A DNA stretch of 64,000 nt from Blumeriella jaapii. Lineage: Eukaryota > Ascomycota > Leotiomycetes > Helotiales > Drepanopezizaceae. Numbering within the stretch: the stretch's first letter is position 1; each line of letters opens with the position of its first letter. Below, piece after piece: positions 45,457 through 59,200 of this stretch. The notes below the pieces were generated by a model. That model was given only the letters and a program-made list of their open reading frames with translations. It was not told where the DNA came from and ran no database searches. The DNA lies in assembly GCA_009599575.1 (NCBI GenBank), contig VWND01000011.1, forward strand, positions 558,001 through 622,000, written 5' to 3'. Both the position numbers and the translations under genes were made by a program.

Positions 45457-48400
45457 CTACCCCTCCGTCCGAAGCGCGCTTTCGAGCTTTTATTTATTAA
45501 TACGTCGCTATTCAAATAATCGTACGAATCCAAACCTTCGGAATACGCTTTTAGCCAATCTACAAGTTTTGCAGAAGAACCGGGAAGCTTTTTATACGCT
45601 AAATAAAAATCGCGCACTTTTAAAAAAACGTATATAAAGTCAGACGCGGGGTATCACGTAAAATCTTTATTTAAATTTACCTAAAAAGCTTTGTATTAAA
45701 AGGTTTTCCGCTGCATTCGATAAGCGATTAATTTTTCGATTTCGTATTTAAGCTTATTAGTTATATTAATAAATTTAAAAACTAAATTAATCTGATTTAA
45801 AAGCGCGTCGTTAGCTGTTTTACGCAGTCGATTAGCGTAAAAAACTGGATGTACGTTTATAATATTAAAAAGTTTTAGCTTAAAAGCGTTATCGAAAATT
45901 TTGATTATAATTTTGAAAAAGTCGTTTATAAGATTGTCGAACTTGCGAAAAGGCCGGAAAATCGAAAATAAACGCATATCGAGCTATACGTAATCGCTAA
46001 CGTTAAAATCGATCGCGCGGCGAAACTTATTCGCATTTTTTTTTATTTTATCGTAGGCTTATTAAAAGTGCGATTTGGCGAAGTTTTAAACGTCGTAATA
46101 ACGGCGAGCGTACGCACGAGCTTCGTCTACGTTTAGCTTATATAAAAAGTTAGGAAAAAGGAAAGTATCGAGCTTTTAATTTCAATTAATATGAAAAGTA
46201 TAATCGTATACAATTTTAAAAAGCGAAAAGCCATTTAAATTCTTGTAAAAAAGAACTATTTGGGCGAAATTTATTATTAGAAGAAATTCGCTTTAATCGT
46301 CTTGATAAAAATTCACGAAGGGTCGAAAACGTTTTTGCAAATATTGGTTGTAAATTTCGGTCTGATCGTCGGTTTCGGAATAAGCGGCTGTCGAAAGCTT
46401 TAATTGCGTACCGAGTATTTTGTTTAATTCAAACCAGAAGGTAAATTAATATTAAGGGCCACGATCGCTAATAATACTTTTTAAAAAGCCAAAATACTTA
46501 TATACGTAAAATATATATAATTTAGCGAGGTTTCGAACGTCGATATTTTTGTGGCAAAAAATCGAAATAGCTTGCTTGAAAAAGCGATTTATTATTACGA
46601 ATACGTTGTCGTAACCGTGTTTGTTTTTATTAAAATTGCAAAAGTTTATTGTAACGTATTTTTAAAAATGGTTAGAAACAAAAAAAGGTTGAAAAAAATC
46701 GGGGCGCTTATTTTTTGAAATAAAACTTTTTCGATAAGCGTAGCAATTGCGATAATATTGTTTTATAAAGGCTGTTATACCTCGCTAATAATATTGGTCC
46801 GAAAGCAATTGCGTAATTTTGCGAGCGCTAAAATAAGCGGTAAAAATCTAATCGTATATTTTTCGTATAAAGGCCAAACGGAAATAATCGACGTCTGATA
46901 TTATTAAACGACCGTAATATAACAGCAGATCGCGTTTAAATATATACGAAATGTTATTATCGTCGTTTTTCGCAGCGTTTCGTACAGCTTTTTTTCGGAA
47001 GGCTATCAGGCTGCTAGTTATACGATTAGCGTGGAAAAGCTGGTTAACGACACGAAATGCGAGTAAAAAATTAGCTATTTTAATAATAAAAACAATTGTT
47101 TCGAAAACCGTAAAAAATCGAAATTCTTTAATTAAAAAGCGATAATCGATCTGATCGGTTCGAAAAAGGATTTGCAAGCGCTGAATGCGTTTGAAAAAGT
47201 TTTAACGATCGAATTCGCTCGTACGACGTATTAATACGTCAGTCAAAAAATTGTGTTTACTTGGTTTATACGTAATAAAAAAGTTGTAATCGGCGAAAAG
47301 CTCGGCCCAGCGTACTTATCGAACGTTTAAAAGTTTAAAAGTTATAAAATATTTTAAAGCTTTGTGATTAATAATTATTTTGATTTAATAAACTGAATTA
47401 ATTAATTTAGCACGAAAATTGCTTAAAAATCTTACGATTGCGAGTATTTTTTTGTCGTATACGACGTAGTTCAGTTTTGCGAAGGCTATGGTTTTGCTAA
47501 AATAAGCGATTGGAAGCCAATCGTCGCTATAAAATTGCGAAAGCATAAAAGCTATTACGCCGTCGAAAGCGTTAGTTTCTAATATGCAAAAAAAGTTTTG
47601 CTTATAATATTGTAAAACTGATATAATAGTAAAAGCTAGTATAAAAAGGTCGAAACTTTTTTGATATTTAAAAGTGAAATTAAAAGAAACGTTAGCTTTG
47701 GTTAAATGGACCAAAAGCTTTGTAATTATACCGTAGTTTCGAATAAAACGTCGGTAGAAATTACAAACCAAAAAAGCTTTATACATTTTTTACAATAATA
47801 AAAGGCTTTTAGTAGACGATTACGAAGATTTTTTTTGGGTTTATTTTTAAATCTTTAGTCGAAATAATAAAGTTTAAGTAACGGGTCCGAATAACGTTGA
47901 ATTTAAACTTTCGAATATCGGCCTGTAATTTAGCGTCAGCGAGCTTTTAAAGCATTTTGCGAACGTATATAGCGTGTTTCAAAAGGTCGGACGAATAAAT
48001 AAAAATATTATTTAAATATATAATATAAAAATCGTTTAAATAATCGAAAAAAACGTCGTTTATATAACGTTAGTAAATTACGGATTTATTAATAAAGCTA
48101 AAAAATAGCATTTTGCATTTATAAGCGCCGTAACGCGTATAAAACGTCGTTAGTTTTTTATTAGCGGGATTTATTCGAATTTTATAAAAAGCTTAACGAA
48201 TATCGAGTTTCGTAAAAATTCGCGCTTTCGAAAAACGAGCAAAAGTCTTATCGATAAAAGAAAAAAAATAGCGATTTTTACGAATAACGTTATTAAAAGC
48301 TCGATAATCGATACAAAAACGTAATAAACCGTCGGGTTTTTTAGCGAAAAATATTAAAGCAGCGAAAAAAGCGGTGGAAAGTTCGATAAAACTTTTATTA

Positions 48401-49001
48401 AAATTATTTTGCAGATAAGTTTTGACGATTTCGAATTCCGGAATCGATATTTTATATAAAAAAATATATTTTAATTTTTTTTTATTTATAATAAGCTCGA
48501 TTTTATGGTCGTAAGGCCGGTAAAAAACTAGTTCGTTATTAGCGGCTTTAGAAAATACGTGTTCGAAGTTTTTATATTCCGGAAAAAGAAATTCGAAAAA
48601 AGGTTTATTCGAAGTTAGCTTTGCTAAGCTGATTAAAAAGGTCGAAATCGATATTTCGTTAGTTCTGAAACGTTCGAAAAAATTGTGAAATTGGGTTTTA
48701 AAAAAAGTATTATACGTAAGGTCGTTTAGTATTTTGTCGATTTCGTACAAAAAGGTTGAAAACATTTTAACTGCTTTTTTTTTGGAAATCAGCTTAAAAG
48801 CGTGTGTAATAATTTGGCAAATAAAAATTGGATAAGCAGTAGGTTGAGAAACTCGTTTTCGAATTGATCGTTTAAAAGGTTCAGAAGGTGGTTGCTTGTT
48901 TAAATTATCGATTATATTAAGCTAAAAGGCCATCGCGGAAAAGGCTTTTTTTCGGTTTTTGGTGTAATTATTTTTCGTAAAACGAGAAAGCTGTTTTGAC
49001 G

Positions 49002-49034
<33 letters not shown>

Positions 49035-49720
49035 ATAAAAAAAGAATCGGCAGTCTAGAAAGGTGGTATAATTTCTTATATTATTTTATTAGCGTCGCTA
49101 TCGAAATTGGCACCGCGAATAAAATTCGACTTTTTCGCGCTTCGTATAGCGTCGTAGATCTGTCATAATTAGTCAAGGTTTTTGTTACGTTTTATAGCGT
49201 CGTTTTGATAGCGAGATTAAATCTTTCGGAAATATAAATAAAAGACTTTAATACAATAAGCGTAAAAGGTTGTAAAAAAATAAGATTTCGGTTAATAAAG
49301 CTTGCGTTTATTACAGTTTAGTAAAACTTGGTGTTCGGCCAGCTAAGCTTTTTTTAGAATTATATTATAATTTCCGAAATTAATAATTAAAAAAAAAGTA
49401 AACGATTGTATTCGATTGTTAATAATAAGATTGAAAAGCGTAAAATATATAATTAAATAGCTACGAGTTTTATTATATTTTTTTATAGGAAAAAAAGCCG
49501 GAAAAGATTAAATTGAAAGTTTTAAAAAAAAAAAAAGAAATTTAATTAGCGTCGAATCGATTAACGTATAACCGTTCGCTTTAAAGTCGGCGAGCGCTTT
49601 TATTTTGTACGAAAGGCTATTTTTAATAAATGTAACGGAAATTATTAATAAATCGCTATCAAAAAGCTTTCGAACGTTAAAATAACGCATATCGCGCAAT
49701 ACGTTTAAAAAGAAGGCTTT
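45457..49720 (-). pseudogene. pol: B3 protease, RT, RNase H and integrase
   Basis: Protease open piece 49508-49699. RT starts in the long open piece 48193-48765 (190 codons, with FCIDYRAFNNVIRKNRY and the FTKLDIR block), and the catalytic site is YLNN. RNase H is at 47385-47786 with ETNAFDG for ETDASDG. Integrase zinc region lies near 46850-47180, core near 46390-46670, and C-terminal part 45696-45977, with chromodomain-like tail to 45460. The protease and RT are out of frame through the 31-A run at 49002-49032. Confidence 0.9.
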
Positions 49721-49722
49721 GC

Positions 49723-51216
49723 TTAGGCCTGGGCGTTTTTCCGATTGGCGGAAAAGCTTTTAATTTTTTCGTATGCGTTTTGGAAATCGTTTAGAAAAGG
49801 GTTTTCGTTTTTATTATTATTATTAAAAAGCGAATTTTCGGCCGGCTCGATTTCGTTTATATTTATCAGCCTGAGAAAGCTTTTGGGTAGAACCGAAGAT
49901 CGGCCCGTAAAGGATCGTACAAATTGGCTTCGAATCTTCTGATATGAAATAAAAGACGAGCGTTATCGTTGATCCGATCGAAAAGAAAAAACGCCAAAGG
50001 GGGCGTTTTAGCGTGAAGAAAAAGGAAGAACAGAGGGCTGAAGAGGGGCTTGTGAAACATTTGAACGATTTTCGTACGTACGGTTTGATTCGTAGTACGC
50101 TTTGGTTAAAGATTTATTATTTTAATAAATAGTAAATTTGATTAAAAAACGATTCGCGTATAAAATTCGTTTTGCCAATTGATTTTGTTTTTTTTATCGA
50201 ACGGCGGTAAGCCAATTTTTAAAAGTCGTTGTACGCGCTTATTCCAAATGCAGCTTTTTTCGTAAACGCTTTAGTATTTTATCGCGAAGAACGTTCCGAA
50301 ACTGTTTGTCGGTTCGTATTTAAGCGTTCGCTGCGAAAATAGAAAATCGCAGATAAAATCGCCAAAAATCGTCGTACGTATTTATTGCAAACATTTTAAA
50401 TTCGTTTTCGGCTTTTTAAACGTCGAAAAGGTCGGCCAGGAAATCGGCGATCTTTTTAATTAATTCTTCGGAAAAAGTAAAATCGGAACGGTTCAAAATA
50501 CGCGGGGTTAAAAACTTTTTTGCTACGTTTTCGGTCTGATTAAATATATAATTTTTGCGAAATCGATCGCTAGCGAAATAATCGTAGTAAAGTTCGAAAT
50601 TATCGAAAACTTTAGTTTTTTAATAGCGTGTTTTATAATTTTTATTATTATTTAGCTTAAACTCAAGGTTCGAAACGCGTTTTATACGAACTAATCGAAA
50701 ATCAGTAAATAAATAAAACTTATAACGTTTAAAAAGCGCGCTAAAATTTTGGCCGTTATAAAAAGATTTAAAAAAAGTTCGCGAAAAGCGTAAAGATTAA
50801 TTTGCAGCGTTTGTTGGTTGAAATAAAACGTTGCGAAAAAAAAAAAAAGCAGCAGATTCGCGACTGACAAAAGCACGTTCGATAAATTCCATCAAACGCT
50901 TTGATTAAAAGGTCTGTCGCAATCGCATAATTTCCAAAAATTATCGTTTACGCTTTTGCGCTTTTTTCAATTAATTTTACAAAAGTTTCAACTAAACGCT
51001 TTCAGCGCTAAGCTGCAAGGAAAAAGTGGCAGGCGAAATGGTTGGCGCTCTGCCTTTTCTTTTGTTTTTCTTTCCTCGGGGAAAAAACTATTTTTCAGAA
51101 AAAAAAGCTTCTAAAAAAAGCTGCTTTTTCGCTGATTAAGAAAAGAAAAGAGATTGAAATGTAATAGCAGAAGCTAAAAAGCTTTGTTAAAAAGGGGATC
51201 GTTAAACAAAAGCCAT
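49723..51216 (-). pseudogene. gag: B3 gag
   Basis: 1494-bp counterpart of B1 gag with an intact ATG and the shared TAA (49723-49725). Protease follows in the -1 frame. The T run before the next stop is interrupted by C here (CCTTCTTTTTAA on the coding strand), which shows that the longer T runs of the other copies arose by C-to-T change. Confidence 0.8.
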
Positions 51217-51339
51217 TTTTCGCGAAATGCGGAAATAAGCCTTTTCACGACCGGTCGATCATTTTGGTATAATCCGTAAAAAATTCGAAAAAAAAAGTAA
51301 TTTACGCCGTCGTCAGCATAGAAAAAAAGTTATTGATAA

Positions 51340-51608
51340 TATAACGATTTAATCAGTCGGAGGGCTAGAAGATCAGTTAATTAATCGCCGAGTTTATATA
51401 ATATAAAAAACGAGCTTTTGGTTTTGTAACAAAAATATTCATTTAAAATTAACAACTGTAAAAGGCAGAAGTTGTTAAAAAAAGAAAGTCTTATATACAT
51501 AAATAGTTTCTATAGTTGATAGGGAGACCCATCAGGAGACCAGGAAGCTTGCAGCTATACGTAGTTGCTGGGATGACACGAGAGGTGGCAACAGAGTGAA
51601 TCGTCACA
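51340..51608 (-). repeat. 5' LTR of B3
   Basis: 269 bp ending GTCACA at 51608, then TAACG. It contains one copy of the unit that is doubled in B4. Confidence 0.94.
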
Positions 51609-51613
51609 TAACG

Positions 51614-54053
51614 CATTTAAAAAGTTGTAACGTTTTGGATTTCGAAATATTTTTTAATTTAAGCATTTTTTTTTTAATAACGATTCACAGCTTATTAATA
51701 AAATAATATTTATCTAAAAGTCGTAAAAGCTTTTCGTCGTTTGCTTCGGATTGTTTTAGCGAAGCCGAAAAAGCGGTTAAAACTTCGGTTAAATAATGTT
51801 TTTTAAAAAAGGCTTGATTTTGAAACTGAATTTTTTCGTTTAAAAAGTTTTGAGAAAGGTTTTAAAAGCGTCGGATTAAAAAGTCAGGTTTGCTATTTTG
51901 TTTTTTAAATTTAAATGTAATTACAAAATTAAAACCAACTAAAAACTCGCTTTAGCGTATTTAACGCTTATTAAATTGTTTAATCGTTATAAAATATTTT
52001 AAATTTCGGTGGTTTATAAGTATTCGAATTAAATAAGCAGTTTTTTGTAATTCGGCTCGCTAATTTTCGAAACAACATATAATAGCGAAAAGTTTTTTAT
52101 TATAAATTTCGTAATTACATTCGGTAAAATCGAATTTTTTCGATATAAAAGCGATTGGATAAAGTATTTTTGCATCGTTTTTTAAAAAAAAAATTTCTAA
52201 AAAAACGTAATTAAAAGCGTCAGTTTCAACGAATATTTTTTTATTAAAATTAAAATGGAACAACGTAAATGCAATCGTAAAAGCTGATTTAAAAAATTCG
52301 AAGGTTTTTATATAATCGTTATTAAAATTTTATTTAATATTTTTTTTCGTTAAATTTATTAAAGGAATAACGATTTTAAAAAAACTTTTGATAAATCGTC
52401 GATAAAAATTCGCAAAATTTAAAAACGCTTATACGTTTTTAACGTTAAAAAAAAGATTCCAGTCCGTAATCGCTTCGAGCTTTTTAAAGCTTATTTTGAT
52501 TTTAGTAATAAAAATAATTATTTTAAAATAAACGATTTTTTAAATTTCGAATTCGCATTTTTTTATATTTAATTACAGGCCCGCGTTAAAAAAAAAAGCT
52601 TAAAAAACAAAATTAACGTGTTTTTTGTATTTTTAAAAATCGTTTAAATAAATTAAAATATCGTTTATATAAATTATGCAAAAGATATTTAAGTAAAATT
52701 ATAAAATATCGTTTATACGAAATTAAAACGTAGCGGAAGCGTTGTATAATTCGAAAAGTTTAATTAAAAACTCGAACAGGCTATATTTCGTATTAAATAT
52801 AATAAATTATTTATAGTTTTTTTTTATTCGAATTTTATTAAAAGCGGCGAAAACGTCGAATTTAATATAAAATTTGGTTTTGCTTAATCGTAAAAGCGTT
52901 TTTTAAACTAATAATAAAAAGTATCGGTTTTTAATTATAATAGCGTTAAAAGCCTTATAATCGACGCAAAATCGTAATCTTCTTTTTTTGGTTTTTTCGC
53001 GAATAAAACTAAAAAGACTGCGGAGAAAAAGTTCGTTCGGATCCAGCCTTTTTCGAAGTTTTTTTTTAAAAAATTTGCGTAAAACTTAAAATTCGTCGAT
53101 TAATATATTATACAAAAGGCCGTGTAAAAAAATACTGCTCCAAATCGAAATTTTATCGTATAATCAACGCTTTTTTTATAAAATGCAAGTTTATTAGCTT
53201 CGATAAAATTAAAAGCGGCTAAATAATAATAATAATAAAAAAAAAGTTTTATTCGAAAATCGAAATTAAACGAATATCTTTTAGTAAAATTTCAGCGAAA
53301 TAAAATTCGGCTGAAAGTTGTTATTATACAATTTAAAAAAGCTTATTTTTTTGCAATTAATCGATTTTAAATAATATAATAAAAAAAGATTCGTCGGTTA
53401 AAACGCTTAGTTTATATAATTGTTAATTAATTTCGTATAAAAAGGCTGAAAATACTTCGACTTTTAATTAAAAGGCTAAAATAATAAATACAGCGGCTTT
53501 TGTACGACGAGATGTAATTAATAAAACGACGGTTTTGTAAAAGTAGCGTTTTTAAATTAGGCCTGAAACGGCTAATTAATAAATGCGTTAAAATAAGCAA
53601 TTCGTATAGCAGAAGTCTAAATTAAAACAAAAGGTATTCGTAGTCCAGTTAATATAAGAGTTATATATCCGAAACCAAGGCTTTTTTAAAATAAAATCGT
53701 ATTTTTTTAGTATTGTAATAAAAGCTGTAATTAATTCGGTATAGCCGGCGGTATTAATTTGAAAAAAAACTTAATAAATAATATCGTTGTAAATAGAAAA
53801 GCGTTCGTTAACTATAGTAAATTTACGTGGATTAGTAAATAAAACAAAAATTAATTCGTAGTATTATACGAAAAAATAATTAATAAAATTATCGGTAGCT
53901 CCGGAATCGTTTAAAAAGTAAATTTTAATATATATATTATTAATAGTTATAATATAAAGCAATATTAAATATAATTCCGGAACGCCGTTTAAAGCAAATA
54001 ATTTCAATTTATTTTTCAAAAGTTTTTAATAATAATAATTATCAAAAACAATT
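51614..54053 (-). pseudogene. pol: D2 integrase start, RNase H, RT and protease
   Basis: Reverse-strand counterpart of D1 38164-40625. RNase H is recognised at 52060-52263 (ETDAF block kept) and RT at about 52480-53230. Protease lies at about 53690-54040, with the loop near 53900-53912 reading Asp-Ser-Gly-Ala (kept). Confidence 0.85.
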
Positions 54054-55265
54054 AATTTCCCGACTTTTTTGCTTCGGCTTTAGTTTTTTTGATTCAAAAA
54101 AAATCGGAGCAATTAGCAGCGCGGTGTTTATCGCTAGCATATTATAAGCAAAAATTATTAGCAAAAAAATAAATTCGGCGCGCGCTAACTTTTCGGCATT
54201 ATTTATTAAGCGTTTGTTTTTGGCTATATCGGCTGCGATTTATATAATTGTTTTAGTTTAAATAACGCTAAGATTTATAAAATCGCTTTAAATAATGGTC
54301 GTAATAGCAGTTTTGAATATAAAAGCAAAAAAAAGTAATTTTCGTATTGCGATTTTCGGTTTTATAATAATTAAAATTCAATTATCGAAAAAACGGTATC
54401 GGTTTCGCGTATTTAAGCGCAAAAACTAATAAAATCGGGTTTTTTTTAAATCGGAAAAAATTCGTATTAAATAAACAAATAATATTATCAGAATAAAAAG
54501 CTTCGCGCAAAATAACGATAGCGGCTTCGTTGTTAAACTTAATATAACTTTTAATTTTCAGCTAAATAAAAATAAAAAAAATAAAAATTAATTGCTTTGC
54601 TTAAAAAATAGATTTTTTTTAAATGCATCTGCTTATTAATTAAAAACACCGAACGATTATTAAAAAATTTAAATTATTTTTGCAATAGTTAAATAAAAAA
54701 AGATGCCGTTCGTACGTAAACCTTTTTATAAAACGCTTTTGGCTGTATCGGAAAAACGAAAAAAAAAAAATAACTTATGCGATTCTGTTCGGTCGTATAT
54801 CAATTCTGATTAAAACGGAGTTTTAAAATTATATTTTAAAAAAAAGTAATAAAATGCTTCGTAACGTTGCCGATGCTATTCGAATTTGTAAATTTATCGA
54901 AGTCGGAAAAGGCAGTTTTTTTTTTTTTTTACGTTTAAAATGTTCGATGTATTTTAATTAATAAAAGCTTGTTTTCGGAAGTTGGCAAATTCGGCTTCGC
55001 GGTTTTAAATCATTTTTTTTTAAAAAGCTTTTTCTTTTTAATATTATACCGTTTGAATATTCAGCTTTTAAGCGAAATTATTTAGTTTGGCTTTAAATAA
55101 TATTATTATATCGTTTTGCTTTACCGCGTAAACGAAAATATCGAAGATTTTTTAAAAGCAGGCTTTCGTATTAGCGATCAGAACGGCGACGATTTGGTCG
55201 GGATATTCAAAATGTTCTAAAATAAAACAATTGGAAAATTCCGATAATTTAAAAAGTTCCGATAT
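54052..55265 (-). pseudogene. gag: D2 gag
   Basis: Counterpart of D1 gag. The start position (top base 55265) reads ATA, and the stop is TAA 54052-54054. In the zinc knuckle one Cys is Tyr and the Trp is a stop; the slippery A AAA AAG is at 54064-54070. An indel breaks the frame. Confidence 0.8.
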
Positions 55266-55531
55266 TTTCGGTATTAATACCCGTTAAAAAAAAAGCGTGA
55301 AATATGTTTTGTTTCGGAATATAAACAGAAACAAAACAAGGTTTTTTAAATATAAGTTTTATGTCAGAAAAGGTTGTCGTTTCGTAATTTCGTATAAGAG
55401 GTCGTAAAAGTCGTAAGGTTGTTATCGCGATAAGATTGATTTTTTATATACGCAAAGGCAGAATAAAGTTGGCAGGCCTTTTCAGCTTAAAAGCTGAAAT
55501 AAAAGTGTTAAAAGAATTTTGGTAATTAATA

Positions 55532-55703
55532 TATAAAAGAACGAACAAGCAAAAGGTTCGTAAATGATTTGCATTAACTACGAGGTTCTAAATTAGAGGT
55601 GTCGCGAAGTCTAAGATACAATGTGTGCGGGCTCCGATGTCACGTGATAACAACGTGTCCTTCGGACCACGTGACCAACGAACTGACGTCTTATCCCTTT
55701 ATA
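55532..55703 (-). repeat. 5' LTR of D2
   Basis: 172 bp; outer end CCCTTTATA then TCCTT. Keeps TCACGTGATAACAACGTG and CCACGTGACC, the CACGTG motifs seen in D1. Confidence 0.94.
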
Positions 55704-55708
55704 TCCTT

Positions 55709-55982
55709 ATGATTTGTATTTCTGATATTGCTTTTTTTTACGTTAACGACGTTGAAATAAAAAGCTTTAAATTATATTATAATAATAAAAAAATTCTTTT
55801 TGAAATTCGACGCTATATAATAAAATATATTTAAAACATCGACAAAATTATAATTTGCTTCGAAAAAACCAAGGCTATTATTAGTTTCGATCAAAATTCT
55901 GCATGCCCGAAATAAATATCGTTAGTTATATAACTAATAGCGCTGACCGTTATTTTCAACGAAAAAAAATTAAAAAAATCTG
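55709..55982 (+). pseudogene. pol: H2 RT, catalytic part
   Basis: Continues the H2 RT after D2. The catalytic box near 55739-55750 reads YVND, the same Asp-to-Asn change as in H1. It ends at ATCTG where B4 enters. The open frame 55625-55834 is a chance fusion of the D2 LTR with this RT. Confidence 0.88.
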
Positions 55983-56271
55983 TGTGACGATCTAATCAGT
56001 CGGAGGGCTGGGAGATCAGTCAACTGGTCGCCGTGTCATATGGTATAAGAAACGAGCCTTCGGTTCTGTAACAAAAGATATTCACTTAGAATCAACAATT
56101 GCAAAAGGCAGAGGTTGCTAAAGGGAAAGAGCCTTATATATATGAATAGTCTCTATAATTGATAGGGAGACCCACCAGAAGACCAGGAAGCTTGCAGCTA
56201 CGTATAATTGCTGGGGTGACACGAGAGGTGGCAACAGAGTGAATCGTATGGCAACAGAGTGAATCGTCACA
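55983..56271 (-). repeat. 3' LTR of B4
   Basis: 289 bp. The 20-bp unit TGGCAACAGAGTGAATCGTA/C stands twice at 56229-56268. The polypurine complement CTACCCCCCCGTCCG follows at 56272. Confidence 0.95.
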
Positions 56272-59200
56272 CTACCCCCCCGTCCGAAAAAAGCGCGCCC
56301 TCGAGCTTTTATCTATTGGTACGTCGCTATCCAAGTGATCGTACGAGTCCAAACCTTCGGAATACGCCTTCAGCCAGTCTACAAGTTTTGCAGAAGGACC
56401 GAGAAGCTTCTTATGCGCCAAATGAAAGTCGCGCATTTTCAAAAAAGCGTATATAAAATCAAACGCGAAATACTACGTAAGATTTTTATTTAAACCTATC
56501 CAAAAAACTTTGTATTAAAGGGTTTTCCGCTGCATTCGATAAGCGATTAATTTTTCGATTTTATATTTAAGTTTATCAGTTATATTAATAAGTTTAAAGG
56601 CTGAGTTAATTTGACCGGAAAGCGCGTCGTTAGCTATTTTACGCAATCGATTAGCGTAAAAAACTGAATATACGTTTATAATATTAAAAAAGTTTAATTT
56701 AAAAGCGTTATCGAAAATTTTGATTATAATTTTAAAAAGGCCGTTTGTAAAATTGTCGAATTTGCGAAAAGGCCGGAAGATCGGAAATAAACGCATATCG
56801 AGCCAAACGTAATCGCTAACGTTAAAATCGATCGCGCGGCGAAATTTATTCGCATTTTTTTTATTTTGTCGTAAGCTTATTAAAAATGCGATTTAGCGAA
56901 GTTTTAAACGTCGTAATGGCGGCGAGCGTACGTACGAGCTTCGTTTGCGTTTAGCTTATATAAAAAGTTAAAAAAAAAGAAAGTATCGAATTTCCAGTTT
57001 CAATTAATATAAAAAGTATAATCGTATACAATTTTAAAAAATAAAAGGCTATTTAAACTTTTGTAAAAAAAAACCATTTGGGCGAAATCTATTATTAGAA
57101 AAAATTCGCTTTAATCGTTTTAATAAAAATTTACGAAAAGTCGAAAGCGTTTTTGCAGATATTAATTGTAAATTTCGGTTTAATTATCGGTTTTAAAATA
57201 AGCGGCTATCGAAAACTTTAATTGCGTACCGAATATTTTATTTTATTCAAACCAAAAAGTAAACTAATACTAAAGGCCACGATCGCTAATAATACTTTTT
57301 AAAAAGCCAAAATACTTGTATACGTGGAATATATATAATTTGGCGAAGCTTCGAGCGTCGATATTTTTATAACAGAAAATCGAAATAATTTGCTTGGAAA
57401 AGCGATTTATTATTACGAATACGTTATCGTAATCGTATTTATTTTTGTTAAAATTGTAAAAATTTATTATAATATGCTTTTAAAAATGGTCAAAAACAAA
57501 AAAAGGCTGAAAAAAGCCGGGGCGCTTATTTTTTAAAACAAAACTCTTTCGATAAGCGTAGCAATTGCGATAATATTGTTTTACAAAAGCTGTTATATTT
57601 CGCTAATAATATTAGTCCGAAAGCAATTGCGTAGTTTTGCGAACGTTAAAATAAACGGTAAAAATTTAATCGTGCATTTTTCGTATAAAAGCCAAACGAA
57701 AATAATCGACGTTTAATATTATCAAGCGACCGTAATATAATAATAAATCGCGTTCAAATATATACGAAATATTATTATCGTCGTTTTTTTTCGTAGCGTT
57801 TCGTATAGCTTTTTTTCGAAAAGCTATTAAACTGCTAACTGTGCGATTAGCGTGAAAAAGCTGGTTAACGATACGAAATGCGAAAAAAAAATTAGCTATT
57901 TTAATAATAAAAACAATTGTTTCGGAGGCCGTAAAAAGTCGCAGTTTTTTAGTCAAAAGGCGGTAATCGATTTGATCGGTTCGAAAAAGTGTTTGCAAGC
58001 GTTAAATGCGTTTAAAAAAGTTTTGGCGGTCGAGTTCGGTCGTATAACGTATTAATGCGTCAGCCAGAAAATTGTATTTATTTGGTTTATACGTAATAAA
58101 AAAATTGTAATCGGCGAAAAGCTCGGCCTAGCGTGCTTATCGAGCGTTTAAAAGTTTGAAAATTATAAAATATTTTAAAATCTTATAATTAATAATTATT
58201 TTAATTTAATAAATTAAGCTAGCTAATTTAATACGAAAATTGTTTAAAGATTTTACGATTGCGAGTATTTTTTTATCGTATACGACGTAGTTTAGTTTTG
58301 CGAAAGCTATGATTTTGCTGAAATAAGCGATTAGAAGCCAATCGTCGCTATAAAATTGCGAAAGCACAAAAGCTATTACGCCGTCGAAAGCGTTAGTTTT
58401 TAATATATAAAAAAGATTTTACTTGTAATATTATAAAACTAGTGCAGTAATAAAAGCTAGTATAAAAAGGTCGAAACTCTTTTGATATTCAAAAATGAAA
58501 TTGTAAAAAACGTTAGCTTTGGTTAAATAAATTAAAAGCTTTGCAATTATATTATAATTTCGAATAAAACGTCGGTAAAAATTACAAAAACCAAAAAAGG
58601 TTTGTATATTTTTTATAATAATAAAAGGCTTTTAATAAGCGACCACGAAAACTTTTTTTAAATTTATTTTTAGACTTTTAGTGAGAATAATAAAATTTAA
58701 ATAACGGATTCGAATAACGTTAAATTCAGATTTCCGAATATCGGCCTGTAATTTAGCGTTAGCGAGCTTTTGAAATATTTTGCGAACGTATATAACGTAT
58801 TTTAAAAAATCGAACGAATAAATAAAAATATTATTCAAATATGCAATACAGAAATCGTTCAAATAATCGAAAAAAACGTCGTTTATATAACGTTAATAAA
58901 TTACGGATTTATTAATAAAGCCAAAAAATAGCATTTTGCATTTATAAGCGTCGTAACGCGTTCGAAACGTCGTTAGTTTTTTATTAGCGGGATTTATTCG
59001 AATTTTATAAAAAACTTAACGAATATCGAACTTCGTAAAAATTCGCGCTTTCGAAAAATAAGCAAAAATCTTATCGATAAAAGAAAAAAAGTAGCGATTT
59101 TTACGAATAACGTTATTAAAAGTTCGATAATCGATACAAAAACGCAATAAACCGTCGGGTTTTTTAGCGAAAAGCATTAAAACAGCGAAAAAAGCGATAA

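Larger units (their letters stand above)
45188..51608 (-). mobile_element. Element B3: Ty3/gypsy family B, minus orientation, inside D2
   Basis: 6421 bp, 269-bp LTRs (45188-45456, 51340-51608), duplication TAACG at 45183-45187 and 51609-51613. Colinear with B1 in reverse. Keeps ATG for gag (top base 51216) and the protease-linker bases lost in B1, but has YLNN in RT and a run of 31 A at 49002-49032. Confidence 0.96.
43290..55703 (-). mobile_element. Element D2: Ty3/gypsy family D, minus orientation, split by B3
   Basis: 12414 bp including B3; about 5988 bp of its own. LTRs are 172 bp (43290-43461, 55532-55703), with the duplication TCCTT at 43285-43289 and 55704-55708. Colinear with D1 in reverse and more mutated; the gag start is ATA. 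Confidence 0.96.

Noticed and set aside
49002..49032. 31-A run as a poly(A) tail of a retroposed gene
   Set aside because: It lies within pol of B3 at the same place as the T/A tracts of B1, B2 and B4, with no retroposed unit next to it.
55625..55834. Open frame with a YVND motif starting in the D2 LTR
   Set aside because: It is a chance fusion of the D2 5' LTR with the H2 RT after insertion; the RT part is annotated as H2.
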